Source of the DNA: an uncultured bacterium
Lineage (GTDB): Bacteria; Planctomycetota; UBA1135; GCA-002686595
DNA length: 64,000 nt
Assembly: GCA_937905825.1 (NCBI GenBank)
Contig: CALCXM010000098.1
Location: 1 to 64,000 of the forward strand
Direction of reading: 5' to 3'
Below are positions 14,185 to 22,280 of this stretch, one piece after another. Every line of letters begins with the position of its first letter. The first letter of the stretch is position 1. The position numbers and the translations under genes were made by a program. The notes under the pieces are model-generated. The model was not told where the DNA came from, searched no databases, and saw only the letters and a list, made by a program, of their open reading frames with translations.

Positions 14185-14544
14185 TCAAATCCACTCTTGG
14201 TTGGTCACGGTTAATTCGCTCTGTGTCGTTCCGGTGTGGGGCGTCGCCGCCGGTTCGAAGAGCAGGATGCTGGCGCCGGTCGGCGCGTAGGGATTGTGCT
14301 CCACGCCGCGCGGCACGACGATCATCTCGCCCTTCTCAAGCGCGACCTCACGATCACGAAAACGCATGATGAGACTGCCTTCGAGCACCAGGAACAGCTC
14401 GTCCTCGTTCGCATGGCTGTGCCAGACAAACTCACCCTCGAGGTGCGCCAACTTGACCTCTTGGCCGTTCAAAGCACCGACGATCTTCGGGGTCCAAGTC
14501 TCTTGGAAGAGGCTCAGCTTGTGGGCGAGATTGACCTTGTCCAC
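14185..14544 (-). CDS. Single-domain cupin protein
   Basis: 119 residues. The cupin motifs are clear: 'WHSHANEDELFLVLEG' (two His and a Glu as metal ligands) and 'GEMIVVPRGVEHNPY' (third His). Single cupins of this type bind a divalent metal and act as small dioxygenases, isomerases or sensors, so the substrate cannot be set from sequence. It lies between the rhodanese and kinase genes with very short spacings, suggesting a role in the same response, possibly sulfur or redox related. Confidence 0.82.
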   Translation of the reverse strand: MDKVNLAHKLSLFQETWTPKIVGALNGQEVKLAHLEGEFVWHSHANEDELFLVLEGSLIMRFRDREVALEKGEMIVVPRGVEHNPYAPTGASILLFEPAATPHTGTTQSELTVTNQEWI

Positions 14545-14551
14545 GCTGCGC

Positions 14552-15196
14552 TTAGTGGCCCGCCGGGGAAACCGGAAGTCCAGATTGAGCCCAGCTGCCG
14601 AAACCGCCGGCCATGTCGACCAGGCCTTCGCGACCGTGGTACTCCATCAGGCTTGCGGCGATCAAGGAACGGTAACCACCCTGGCATTGCAGGATGACGC
14701 GGCCTTCTGCGGGGATCTCGTGCTTGCGGGCTTCGAGCTCTGTCAGCGGTACATTCGGCGCGCTGCCGATGCGGCCGGCCTGCCACTCTTGGGGCTGACG
14801 CACATCGATCAGGCAAGGCGCCGGGTCCCCATCGAGTTCCTTGGCGAGGGCCGTATGGTCGACCCGCTCGGTGCTGGTCAGCTCCTGGGCGTGACTGGAG
14901 AGGCTGACGAAACCGCCCGCAAGGTGCCCCTTCAGGTCCGAGAACCCGAGTTGTTGCAGGACCTGCACCACCACGGCGTTTTGCGCCGGGTCGGAGATCA
15001 GCAGCCAAGCTTGCTTAGGATCCAAAAGAGCGCCGGCCCAGTTCGGGAAGCCTTGGCTCAGGCCGATGAAGATCGAGCCCCGCAGGTGAGAGGCCGCCCA
15101 ATCGGGCCCGCTACGCACATCGAGCACCCGGGCGCCCCCTTCTTTCAGGGACAGAAACGTGGGGATATCGAGGGCTGGGCAGAATTCGTCGGTCAT
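14552..15196 (-). CDS. Tandem rhodanese-domain sulfurtransferase
   Basis: 214 residues from MTDEFCPALD; a methionine 22 codons upstream gives an atypical N terminus and is rejected. Two rhodanese domains: about 5-105 lacks the active cysteine ('LLISDPAQ' at the active-site position), while about 115-205 has 'LQCQGGYRS' with the persulfide-forming Cys. The layout resembles the rhodanese tail of persulfide-dioxygenase (Blh) proteins without the beta-lactamase-fold part. It is the first gene of a four-gene operon that ends with a kinase and a LytTR regulator. Confidence 0.85.
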   Translation of the reverse strand: MTDEFCPALDIPTFLSLKEGGARVLDVRSGPDWAASHLRGSIFIGLSQGFPNWAGALLDPKQAWLLISDPAQNAVVVQVLQQLGFSDLKGHLAGGFVSLSSHAQELTSTERVDHTALAKELDGDPAPCLIDVRQPQEWQAGRIGSAPNVPLTELEARKHEIPAEGRVILQCQGGYRSLIAASLMEYHGREGLVDMAGGFGSWAQSGLPVSPAGH

Positions 15197-15353
15197 GGGG
15201 CGCGTGGCGGAAAGGGGTAGGGTTCGTGACGGCGGCGAGTATACCTCCAGGAATGTCTCCACAGAGGGCTCGGAGGCTCAAGAGCGGCTGGCCAGATGTC
15301 GAAACAACCCCTGTGCCCCCCCGCTATCTGGCGTGAAACGGCCCATATCGACC
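15197..15353. promoter_or_regulatory. Divergent promoter region
   Basis: This region separates the rhodanese operon (leftward) from the pilin-like genes (rightward). No riboswitch or strong operator was recognised. An AT-poor C-run (CCCCCCGC) precedes the rightward start. Confidence 0.35.
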
Positions 15354-15932
15354 ATGCTCCCCCCCGTCACGCCCCCCCACACCACGCCAATTGTGCCCCC
15401 TGAGTTGGGCAACAGCTCGCCTGGAAACCTGGAGGAGCTGCCTTGGACGGGCATTACGGTGATGATTGCGGTGATGAGCCTGCTCATGTTCATGGCCGTG
15501 CCGATGGCCGGGCCGACGGAAGCGGATCGCGCGCATGCACAGTTCGAGCGCGAGTCCTTCGTCGCGTTGGAACAGCTGCGCACGGCAATCAACGACTACC
15601 AAGGGGACCACGGGGCTTGGCCCGGGCAGACGGCTGCATCGATCCACTCCCTGGCACCGGCGGTGTACGACGCCTACGCGCTCACTCAGCAACTTCAACT
15701 GAACACGGATCTGGCGGGCGTGGTGCTTCCAAGTGGAGGCGACAGCCATCCCTTTGGCCCGTACCTGCCGAACGGAATCCCCAGCAACCCGAGCAACGGG
15801 CACAACGAGATCCTGCTCGTCCAGCCGAACGAGCCCTCCCACCCCATCGACGAGCGTGGGTATGGTTGGATCTACAATCCGCTCAGCGGGGAAATTCGTC
15901 CCGCGCTTCAGCCCTCGAACAAGCGCACGTAA
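15354..15932 (+). CDS. Pseudopilin-like single-pass membrane protein
   Basis: 192 residues from MLPPVTPPHT. One membrane segment (about 30-50, GITVMIAVMSLLMFMAVPM) is followed by a long helix 'FVALEQLRTAINDYQGDHGAWPG' and a C-terminal 'GYGWIYNPLSGEIRP' block, the layout of a GspG-type major pseudopilin. The usual prepilin-peptidase site (G-F-T-L-x-E) is not present, so it may be a membrane-anchored relative rather than an assembled pilin. A second, GspH-like gene follows after 11 bases. Confidence 0.6.
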   Translation: MLPPVTPPHTTPIVPPELGNSSPGNLEELPWTGITVMIAVMSLLMFMAVPMAGPTEADRAHAQFERESFVALEQLRTAINDYQGDHGAWPGQTAASIHSLAPAVYDAYALTQQLQLNTDLAGVVLPSGGDSHPFGPYLPNGIPSNPSNGHNEILLVQPNEPSHPIDERGYGWIYNPLSGEIRPALQPSNKRT

Positions 15933-15943
15933 GCCACTCAAGC

Positions 15944-16462
15944 ATGTCGCCATCCAACTCCAAGCGCTCCAAGTTCGAGCTCACCATCACCCACATGCTC
16001 AGCTTCTTGGGTTTGGTGGCCGTAATTTCTTGCGTGGCGATTCCGATGTTCTTCTCGCAACCGAGGATCACGCTCGACAACGCGACGCTGCTCTTCGCAA
16101 AGGACTTGCGCTTCGCTCAAAACGAGGCCGTGCTCGCGGGACAGACGACTTCGCTGACGCTCGACGAAAACCATGACGGGTACGCGCTGCGCTACTCTTC
16201 GGGGACTCCAGTTCCCAATCCCGTGGGCGGCGGAAACCTAGCGAGGGTCTACTCCTTCGACGCCATCTTCCGCGGAGTGCAAATTGAGGCGCTCGATGAG
16301 GGGAGTAGGACCATCAAGTTCGATCGCAACGGCTTCACCTTAAACTCCGGTGCCTATCGCTTGAGCTACGAGGGTGGCACGCGCTCCGTCGAAATCGACA
16401 AGGTCAGCGGGAAGATCAGCATCGACGGGCTCGAGCGCGACTGGAACGACAACGGGCTCTAG
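15944..16462 (+). CDS. GspH/FimT-like pilin-related protein
   Basis: 172 residues. A basic N terminus (SNSKRSKFELTITH), a membrane segment at about 17-38, and a globular part with 'LLFAKDLRFAQNEAVLAGQ' typical of the GspH/FimT minor pseudopilin helix, then strands ending in 'YNPxSG'-like 'EIDKVSGKIS'. The pre-segment KFELT resembles a decayed G-F-T-L-x-E cleavage site without the Gly. It is probably co-transcribed with the preceding gene. No secretin, ATPase or prepilin peptidase gene is in this window. Confidence 0.6.
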   Translation: MSPSNSKRSKFELTITHMLSFLGLVAVISCVAIPMFFSQPRITLDNATLLFAKDLRFAQNEAVLAGQTTSLTLDENHDGYALRYSSGTPVPNPVGGGNLARVYSFDAIFRGVQIEALDEGSRTIKFDRNGFTLNSGAYRLSYEGGTRSVEIDKVSGKISIDGLERDWNDNGL

Positions 16463-16969
16463 AGCCACTGAGCCCTGAGCTGCGTCCCTTGGACTGCTGT
16501 GCTCGAAACCTTGCGACCCCCCGGGCTTTTCCCCTGCGCGCGGCCCTCCAATCCAGAAGGCGGGTGAAACCAGCGGGCCTCAAATAGAAGGGAGCCGTCT
16601 CCAAAGGAGACGACTCCGCGCAGGTCCGCCGGATGCAGGCATCCAGCGACGGCCGAGGTCAGTGGCAGGAACCTTCCTCGGCGGCTCCGAGACCCTTCGG
16701 CAGGAGAGGACTCGAACAGCTCAGCGGTGAAGCTGAGCACCAGGCATTGGGCAACGCCTGGGCGCTGACCCCTTCGGCAGGAGAGTGGCCAGCACGGGAA
16801 CAATCTAACACCGACTCCGCCAATCTGCCAATGAAGAGGTCATTGGAGCCTCCGTGCCCTCGACCGAGGGGCCTTTTGAGCATAGGCTAGCGCCCCGAAA
16901 ACGCCTGAAATAGCGTTATAGCCCATAGTCTCGAATCCACTGGCCCCCAAGACGGGCCCACCCCGCAGC
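16463..16969. other. Structured intergenic segment, possible non-coding RNA
   Basis: 507 bases without a supported gene. The 16-base element CCCTTCGGCAGGAGAG occurs twice (16693-16708 and 16770-16785), and between the copies are two back-to-back hairpins, 16719-16738 (GCTCAGC/GCTGAGC) and 16740-16761 (CCAGGC/GCCTGG). A strong hairpin at 16591-16617 is followed on the minus strand by a pyrimidine-rich CCCTTCTATTT. This suggests a structured minus-strand RNA of about 200-280 nt ending near 16580, or a leader for proS. I could not match it to a known riboswitch, T-box, tmRNA, SRP or RNase P RNA. Confidence 0.35.
16591..16617 (-). terminator. Hairpin terminator candidate
   Basis: A 12-base-pair stem with one mismatch (GGAGCCGTCTCC / GGAGACGACTCC) around an AAA loop. 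On the minus strand it is followed by CCCTTCTATTT. It could also stop transcription of the pilin-like genes on the plus strand. Confidence 0.5.
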
Positions 16970-18442
16970 ATGGCCCAGGTCAAAATCACCCCCCGCAGCG
17001 ACGACTATTCCCGCTGGTATCAGGACGTCATCGCCTACGCCGAGCTCGCCGAACAGGCGGGCGTGGTCAAGGGCTGCATGGTCATCCGGCCCCACGGATT
17101 CGCGATCTGGGAGAAGATCCAAGCGGACATGGATGCGCGCTTTAAAGCGACGGGCCACAAGAACGCTTCGTTCCCCATGTTGATCCCCATGAGCTTCTTG
17201 GAGAAGGAAGCGGAGCACGTGGAAGGCTTCGCGCCGGAGCTGGCGATCGTGACCCACGCCGGTGGCAAGGAGCTGGAAGAGAAGTACTGCATCCGCCCGA
17301 CCTCCGAGACCATCATCGGGCACTTCTTCTCGAAGTGGATCGACTCCTACCGCGACCTGCCCATGCTGCTCAACCAGTGGTGCAACGTCATGCGTTGGGA
17401 ATTGCGCACGCGAATCTTCCTGCGCACGTCGGAGTTCCTCTGGCAAGAAGGCCACACGGCCCACGCCACCCACGAGGAGTCCAAGGAGGAAGTGCATCGC
17501 ATGCTGCAGGTCTACGCGGACTTCTGCAAGGAGACCATGGCCATGCCCGTGGTGTGCGGGACGAAGTCAGCCCACGAGCGTTTCGCCGGTGCCCTCGACA
17601 CCCTTTGCATCGAAGCCTACATGCAGGATGGCAAGGCTTTGCAGTCTGGCACGAGTCACGACCTGGGCCAAAACTTCGGCAAGGCCTTCGACGTCATGTT
17701 CCAGGATCAAGATGGCAAGCGCGACTACGTTTGGCAAACCTCCTGGGGCACGTCGACGCGCTTGGTGGGTGCCCTGATCATGGCGCACTCCGACGACGAT
17801 GGTCTGGTGCTGCCCCCCAAGCTGGCGCCGATTCACGTGGCGATCGTTCCGATCTACCGCAAGGACGAAGAGAAGGAAGCGGTCGTGACCGAGGCCAAGC
17901 GCATCGCTGAAGAGCTGCGTGCGGACGGCTTGACCGTGGAAGTCGACGATCGCGAAGGCATCAAGCCCGGGGCCAAGTACTACGAGTGGGAGCGCAAAGG
18001 CGTGCCCCTGCGCTTGGAGATCGGCCCGCGCGACTTGGAGTCCAAGACCGTTATGTCCAAGCTGCGCGTGGCGGAGCTAGACGAACGCGGACGGCCCCAG
18101 AAGGTCGCCCTCCCGATCGAAGACATCGGTGTGCACGTGGGGCGTTTGCTCGACGAGTTCCAAGAGTTCTTGTACGAGCGCGCCCTCGCCCTGCGTGAAG
18201 AGAACACGGTCAGCATCGACAGCTGGGAGGAGTTTGTGGCGACCTTCGCCGACGGCAAGTCGAAGTTTGTCTACGCCCACTGGGACGGGACCGAAGCCAC
18301 GGAGCTTGCGATCAAAGACGCGACGAAGGCCACCATTCGCTGCGTGCCCTTGCCCGGCCACGGCCCCGCGCCGGAACCCGGCAAGTGCATCAAGAGCGGT
18401 GAGCCAAGTGCCCAACGGGTGCTCTTCGCGCGCAACTACTAG
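16970..18442 (+). CDS. proS: Prolyl-tRNA synthetase, archaeal/eukaryal type
   Basis: 490 residues, close to the short ProS form lacking the bacterial editing insertion. Class II motifs are visible: motif 1 region near '[11 protein letters not shown]', motif 2 '[22 protein letters not shown]' with its catalytic arginines (shown in two parts around residue 140), and motif 3 '[16 protein letters not shown]'. An anticodon-binding domain (from about 285, '[10 protein letters not shown]') and a C-terminal domain ending in 'VLFARNY' are characteristic of the archaeal/eukaryotic subtype. It charges tRNA-Pro. The start is the first methionine after the structured segment. Confidence 0.93.
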   Translation: MAQVKITPRSDDYSRWYQDVIAYAELAEQAGVVKGCMVIRPHGFAIWEKIQADMDARFKATGHKNASFPMLIPMSFLEKEAEHVEGFAPELAIVTHAGGKELEEKYCIRPTSETIIGHFFSKWIDSYRDLPMLLNQWCNVMRWELRTRIFLRTSEFLWQEGHTAHATHEESKEEVHRMLQVYADFCKETMAMPVVCGTKSAHERFAGALDTLCIEAYMQDGKALQSGTSHDLGQNFGKAFDVMFQDQDGKRDYVWQTSWGTSTRLVGALIMAHSDDDGLVLPPKLAPIHVAIVPIYRKDEEKEAVVTEAKRIAEELRADGLTVEVDDREGIKPGAKYYEWERKGVPLRLEIGPRDLESKTVMSKLRVAELDERGRPQKVALPIEDIGVHVGRLLDEFQEFLYERALALREENTVSIDSWEEFVATFADGKSKFVYAHWDGTEATELAIKDATKATIRCVPLPGHGPAPEPGKCIKSGEPSAQRVLFARNY

Positions 18443-18449
18443 CTGCTGC

Positions 18450-18482
18450 TTGTGACCCGCGGGCTGCGCTCGCGGGTCACAA
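18450..18482. terminator. Bidirectional hairpin terminator
   Basis: A perfect 12-base-pair stem, TTGTGACCCGCG / CGCGGGTCACAA, lies between the convergent proS and EgtB-like genes. The right arm contains the stop codon of the EgtB-like gene. Confidence 0.75.
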
Positions 18483-19775
18483 GGCGCAGGTTCGGAAACC
18501 CGCGTAGATGTCCTTGCGATGGGGCGGGAAGAAGTTGCGGTAGGTGTTGTAGGCGAGGCTCGGTTGCGTCGCCCAACATCCGCCGCGCAGGACCTTGCGA
18601 TCTCCAAACCAGGGAGCCGAGTACTCGCGGTAGGGATGGTCCACGATGTAGCCGGGGAAGGGATAGAAGTCCGACGCGGTCCATTCCCAAACGTTGCCGA
18701 TCATCTGGCGACATCCGAACGCGCTGTCGCCCGCGGGGTGGTTCGCCACGTCCACCGGTCCGCCGAATTGCACGGCGAGATTCGCGAGCTCCTTGCTGGG
18801 AGCATCTGCGCCCCAGGCAAAACGGCGAGCGGCATTCGGGTCGGCGGGCGTCCCGCTGGCTGCGAGTTCCCACTCCGCCTCCGTGGGCAAGCGCCGTGAG
18901 GCCCACTTGCAGTAGGCATCCGCTTCGTACCAGGAAACATGGGACACGGGATGGGCTGCTTGGATCGCGACCAATTGGTCGAACTCAATGCGCACCCACA
19001 AGTCCGACACCTTACGCCAGTTGGCGGGCCCGGTCACCTTCTCGCGCTGCTTCCAAAGCCAACCGCCAGCGGTCCAATGCTCGCGACGTTCGTAGCCACC
19101 ATCTTCGACAAAGGCCAGAAACTCTTTGCAGGTCACCGGGGCACGGGCCATGGCGAACTCTTCGATCTCGGTCGGGTGGGCCCACTTCTCGTTGTCGTAG
19201 ACGAAGGACCCGTCGTCCTTGGCTCCGAGTAGGTAGCTGCCGCCCTGGAGGATCACGTCCCCGGGCAAGCTCCCGCCTGCCTCGCGAGTTTCTTGCAGGG
19301 CCCCATGGACGGATTCCGGCGCGGGCAGCCCGAGGGTTTGGCGCATGTAGGTGAACGCTTCCCCGTGCATGTCCTCGTGTTGGATCGCCAAGCGGTAGAG
19401 GTAGCTTTCCCGGGCGCTGGGCTCGCGATCAGCGAGCCGACCCTGAACGCGACGGAGCACCTCCTCCATGTAGTTGCGCGTCTCTTCGCGACCGGGGAAG
19501 GCCAGGCTCCAACGGTCGTCATGAGGCACATCAAAGGAATTGAACAGCTCGTGACCGTTTCCCATGAGAAGCTCGCCCCCGTCCAACTCCTGCAGCAGAA
19601 AGGCCTCGTAGAAGAACGCCACGTGTCCCAGCTCCCAAAGGAATGGGTTCACGTTCTCTTGCAAGGGCACGCTCAGCTGCGAGTCTGCCAGATCATCCAC
19701 GAGCCCGAGCGTGCGGTCGTGGGATTGTTGAAGGGCACTCAAGAGTGCGGCGCGCTGGGAGGAGGTCCTGGTCAT
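18477..19775 (-). CDS. EgtB/SenA-like non-heme iron sulfoxide (selenoxide) synthase
   Basis: 432 residues from MTRTSSQRAAL; a methionine 15 codons upstream is less likely because of its basic, atypical leader. The N-terminal DinB-like domain has 'LWELGHVAFFYE' and 'QHEDMHGE', giving the three-histidine iron site (H ... HxxxH). The C-terminal formylglycine-enzyme-like domain starts near 165 ('GGSYLLGA') with 'RLPTEAEWE', 'GNVWEWTASDF' and 'KVLRGGCWAT'. EgtB joins cysteine-type thiols to hercynine in ergothioneine synthesis; SenA does the selenium version. No egtD or senB lies nearby, so the substrate is not fixed. Confidence 0.75.
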   Translation of the reverse strand: MTRTSSQRAALLSALQQSHDRTLGLVDDLADSQLSVPLQENVNPFLWELGHVAFFYEAFLLQELDGGELLMGNGHELFNSFDVPHDDRWSLAFPGREETRNYMEEVLRRVQGRLADREPSARESYLYRLAIQHEDMHGEAFTYMRQTLGLPAPESVHGALQETREAGGSLPGDVILQGGSYLLGAKDDGSFVYDNEKWAHPTEIEEFAMARAPVTCKEFLAFVEDGGYERREHWTAGGWLWKQREKVTGPANWRKVSDLWVRIEFDQLVAIQAAHPVSHVSWYEADAYCKWASRRLPTEAEWELAASGTPADPNAARRFAWGADAPSKELANLAVQFGGPVDVANHPAGDSAFGCRQMIGNVWEWTASDFYPFPGYIVDHPYREYSAPWFGDRKVLRGGCWATQPSLAYNTYRNFFPPHRKDIYAGFRTCAL

Positions 19776-19866
19776 CCTGCATACAGTCTGACATAGACCG
19801 GCCGCTGGTTCGCGTTTCAACTTGGCCGGGACGCCCCATTGGGCCTGATTCCGATGGCCGCACGCG

Positions 19867-22143
19867 ATGCTTATCGACTACTCTTTTGGCGTGCCACGCA
19901 ACAACACGATGCTCCTGGTCCTGGCGATGATTTTCGCCTGCGGGCTGTCGTTTCTGGGCCGCTACGCCCAGGGCCGTGACTTGCACCTGCCCGGAACGGC
20001 GGGCTGGGTGACGATGGATGCGGACAGCCTCTATCACATGCGACGGGTGGATTTGTGCCTGGCTAATGGCGGGGAGGTCGCGGGGACGGACAGCTTCCTG
20101 AACTACCCCGAGGGCGCCGCGATTCCCTGGCCGCCGTACTACACATCGATCGCTTCCAAGCTGGTGGCGCCCTTTGTTTCGGTCTTGCCCGAGGAGCGCC
20201 AGGCCAGCATTGAAGAGGGCGTCGGGTCTTTGGCCCTCGTCTTCGGCGTGCTCACAACCCTCGTCGCAGTCTTGGCGGGAGCCATGCTCGCCGGCCGCGT
20301 TGGTGCCTTCGCGGCGGGGACGTATCACGCCCTGTGTCACATGTCGATCGCTTACAGCGTGCTCGGCAATGGGGACCACCACAGTTTTGTGTCGTTCATA
20401 AGTGGAGCGCTCCTGTTGATTCTCAGCTGGTTCTTAGCCGGGGAACGACTACGGGAAAGGCGCAATGCGGTGATCAGCGGTGTGCTCGCCGGCGTTCTGC
20501 TCGGCATCCTGATCGGTTCGTGGCTGGGGTCGATGGTGTTGCTCGTGGGGATCGAGTTGGTGCTCGCTTGTCTCATCTTTCGCAGCGCGCGTCACGAGTC
20601 CGAAGGGCTTGCCGTGTTCGGCCTTAGCTTTCACCTCGCCGCTCTCGTCACTCTATGGCCCGCCGTCGCTGCGAGTCCTTGGACCGAGATCGAACCGTGG
20701 ATGCTCGTGAACCTCTCCTACTTCCATCCGGCGTTCCTAGTGATTGGCGCCTTGGTGTTCGCCCCGCTCCTGCGACTCAAAGCGGGCAGCCTTGGAATCA
20801 AACGGTATCCGTGGGTGGTGGGTGCGGTGCTCGGAGTTGTCGGGCTGGTCCTGATGTTCACGGACCTAGCCGTCGCCCGGGCACTGCGCGAAGGCTTTGA
20901 CTGGGCCAGCAAGACGAATCGTTTCATGGCGGGGATCTCGGAGTCCCGTTCACTGTTTGCTGCGGGCGCCTCCCCCAGCGCGACCTATGAGTTGGGTGCG
21001 GGGCTTTGGCTGCTTCCACTGGCCATGCTGTTCGCGCTTCATCAGGTCATTCGCAAAGGGCTGCTGCCGGTCCTGCCTTGGTTGATCGCTGGAATGCTCG
21101 CGGCCCTGCAAGCCGCCCAACAGGCGCGCTTCGCCGAATCCCTGGCCTTGCCACTTGCCGTTCTGCTGGGCTGGGGCTTGGCGCGCGCTTGTGAATGGAA
21201 GAGCTTGCCCAAAGCCGCTGTGATTCCGGGGGCCATCCTGCTTGCGGCCTTGGCCAACGGAGGCAGCACCCTGAAGAGTTTCGAGCGCGCCCTCGGCGGC
21301 AAGCCAAGCGCCCAAGAGAGCGAACTGCCCGCCACCCTCGCCATGTTCCGCGCCAGCCGTTGGATCGCGGCGAACACGCCTGCCTCGCAAGACTACAGCG
21401 TGATGGCTGATTGGAGCGCCGGCCACCTGATCGAGTGGAGCGCCCAGCGCCCAAGCGTCGCGACGAACTTTGGTTCCTACGTTGGCGAGGACAGCTTCCG
21501 GGACCCCGCGCGCTTCTTCATGGAAGAAGACCCGCATGCAGCCGAAGCCCTGTTGCGCAAGCGCGGGTCCCGCTACGTCTTGTTGCCCAGCAACCTGCCC
21601 GACTACTTGAACTCCCTCGTCGAGCGTTCCCACCCCGAACGTCGCGATCGCTGGATTCAGTCGGGAACGGAAGGTCAAGTGACCAAAACCTGGTTCAACA
21701 CCATGGGCGCGCGCCTGATGTTCGACGGCATGGTCTTCATGAACCCGGAAGCCCCCCAACTCGACTTCCTGCGCTTGGTCTACGTCTCCCCCATCGTCGA
21801 CCCAACACGCTCCTTGCGCGATCCGCAAGACAAGAGCCCAGGCGCGTGGGTCTGGGAACAAGTCGAAGGCGCCCGCGTCACGCGAGAAGGAAAGCCCGGC
21901 GAAGAGCTGCACGTCGAAGTCCAACTCAGCTTCCCCCGAGCCCGCCGCAACATCACCTGGAGCGCCAGCGCCCTCGCCAACAACGCAGGCCTCGCCACCC
22001 TGCGCGTCCCCTACGCAACGACCACACCCAACGGTGAAGGCCAAATCACCGGCGCCTGGTGGTCCATGGGCGAACTACGCGGGCAATTGAAGTTGAGTGA
22101 GATCGACGTTCAAGCAGGGCGGGCTCTTTCCCTGAACGAATAA
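19867..22143 (+). CDS. STT3/PglB-like membrane oligosaccharyltransferase
   Basis: 758 residues: an N-terminal hydrophobic domain with about 11-13 membrane segments (to about 440), then a soluble domain. The early loop 'MDADSLYHMRR' supplies the acidic catalytic DxD of STT3-type enzymes (Asp51, Asp53), and 'GNGDHHSFVSF' near 168 matches the conserved second acidic/His motif. The soluble part has 'VMADWSAGHLIEWSAQRP' in place of the canonical WWDYG substrate-binding motif. It should transfer a lipid-linked glycan to protein or another acceptor at the outer face of the inner membrane. A lone single-subunit enzyme; no glycan-assembly genes are adjacent. Confidence 0.78.
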   Translation: MLIDYSFGVPRNNTMLLVLAMIFACGLSFLGRYAQGRDLHLPGTAGWVTMDADSLYHMRRVDLCLANGGEVAGTDSFLNYPEGAAIPWPPYYTSIASKLVAPFVSVLPEERQASIEEGVGSLALVFGVLTTLVAVLAGAMLAGRVGAFAAGTYHALCHMSIAYSVLGNGDHHSFVSFISGALLLILSWFLAGERLRERRNAVISGVLAGVLLGILIGSWLGSMVLLVGIELVLACLIFRSARHESEGLAVFGLSFHLAALVTLWPAVAASPWTEIEPWMLVNLSYFHPAFLVIGALVFAPLLRLKAGSLGIKRYPWVVGAVLGVVGLVLMFTDLAVARALREGFDWASKTNRFMAGISESRSLFAAGASPSATYELGAGLWLLPLAMLFALHQVIRKGLLPVLPWLIAGMLAALQAAQQARFAESLALPLAVLLGWGLARACEWKSLPKAAVIPGAILLAALANGGSTLKSFERALGGKPSAQESELPATLAMFRASRWIAANTPASQDYSVMADWSAGHLIEWSAQRPSVATNFGSYVGEDSFRDPARFFMEEDPHAAEALLRKRGSRYVLLPSNLPDYLNSLVERSHPERRDRWIQSGTEGQVTKTWFNTMGARLMFDGMVFMNPEAPQLDFLRLVYVSPIVDPTRSLRDPQDKSPGAWVWEQVEGARVTREGKPGEELHVEVQLSFPRARRNITWSASALANNAGLATLRVPYATTTPNGEGQITGAWWSMGELRGQLKLSEIDVQAGRALSLNE

Positions 22144-22183
22144 AGCGGCTCCATCACCTTGGCGCAGGTGAGGGAGCCGCTTT
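22142..22183 (+). terminator. Strong terminator after the STT3-like gene
   Basis: A long stem AAAGCGGCTCC-TCACCT / AGGTGA-GGAGCCGCTTT with a short loop begins at the stop codon. The A/T arms make it a likely bidirectional terminator for the convergent molybdoenzyme gene too. Confidence 0.8.
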
Positions 22184-22280
22184 GAGTTCCTCGACGGTTC
22201 TTTGGGCCACTCCCTCTGCCGAACCTCATTGCTCGACTTCAAGGCCTAGCCCGCATGGCGGAGCGTCGACGCCCCCCCCC

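Noticed and set aside
16590..16800. A tRNA gene on the minus strand, because of a GTTCGAGTCC T-loop-like sequence
   Set aside because: The flanking bases do not form a T stem, no seven-base anticodon loop is present and the acceptor stem cannot be closed.
16640..16969. A glycine riboswitch or T-box leader before proS
   Set aside because: The CCGAAGG element occurs twice only on the opposite strand and the other conserved glycine-aptamer elements are missing. No T-box GGGUGGNACCRCG sequence is present.
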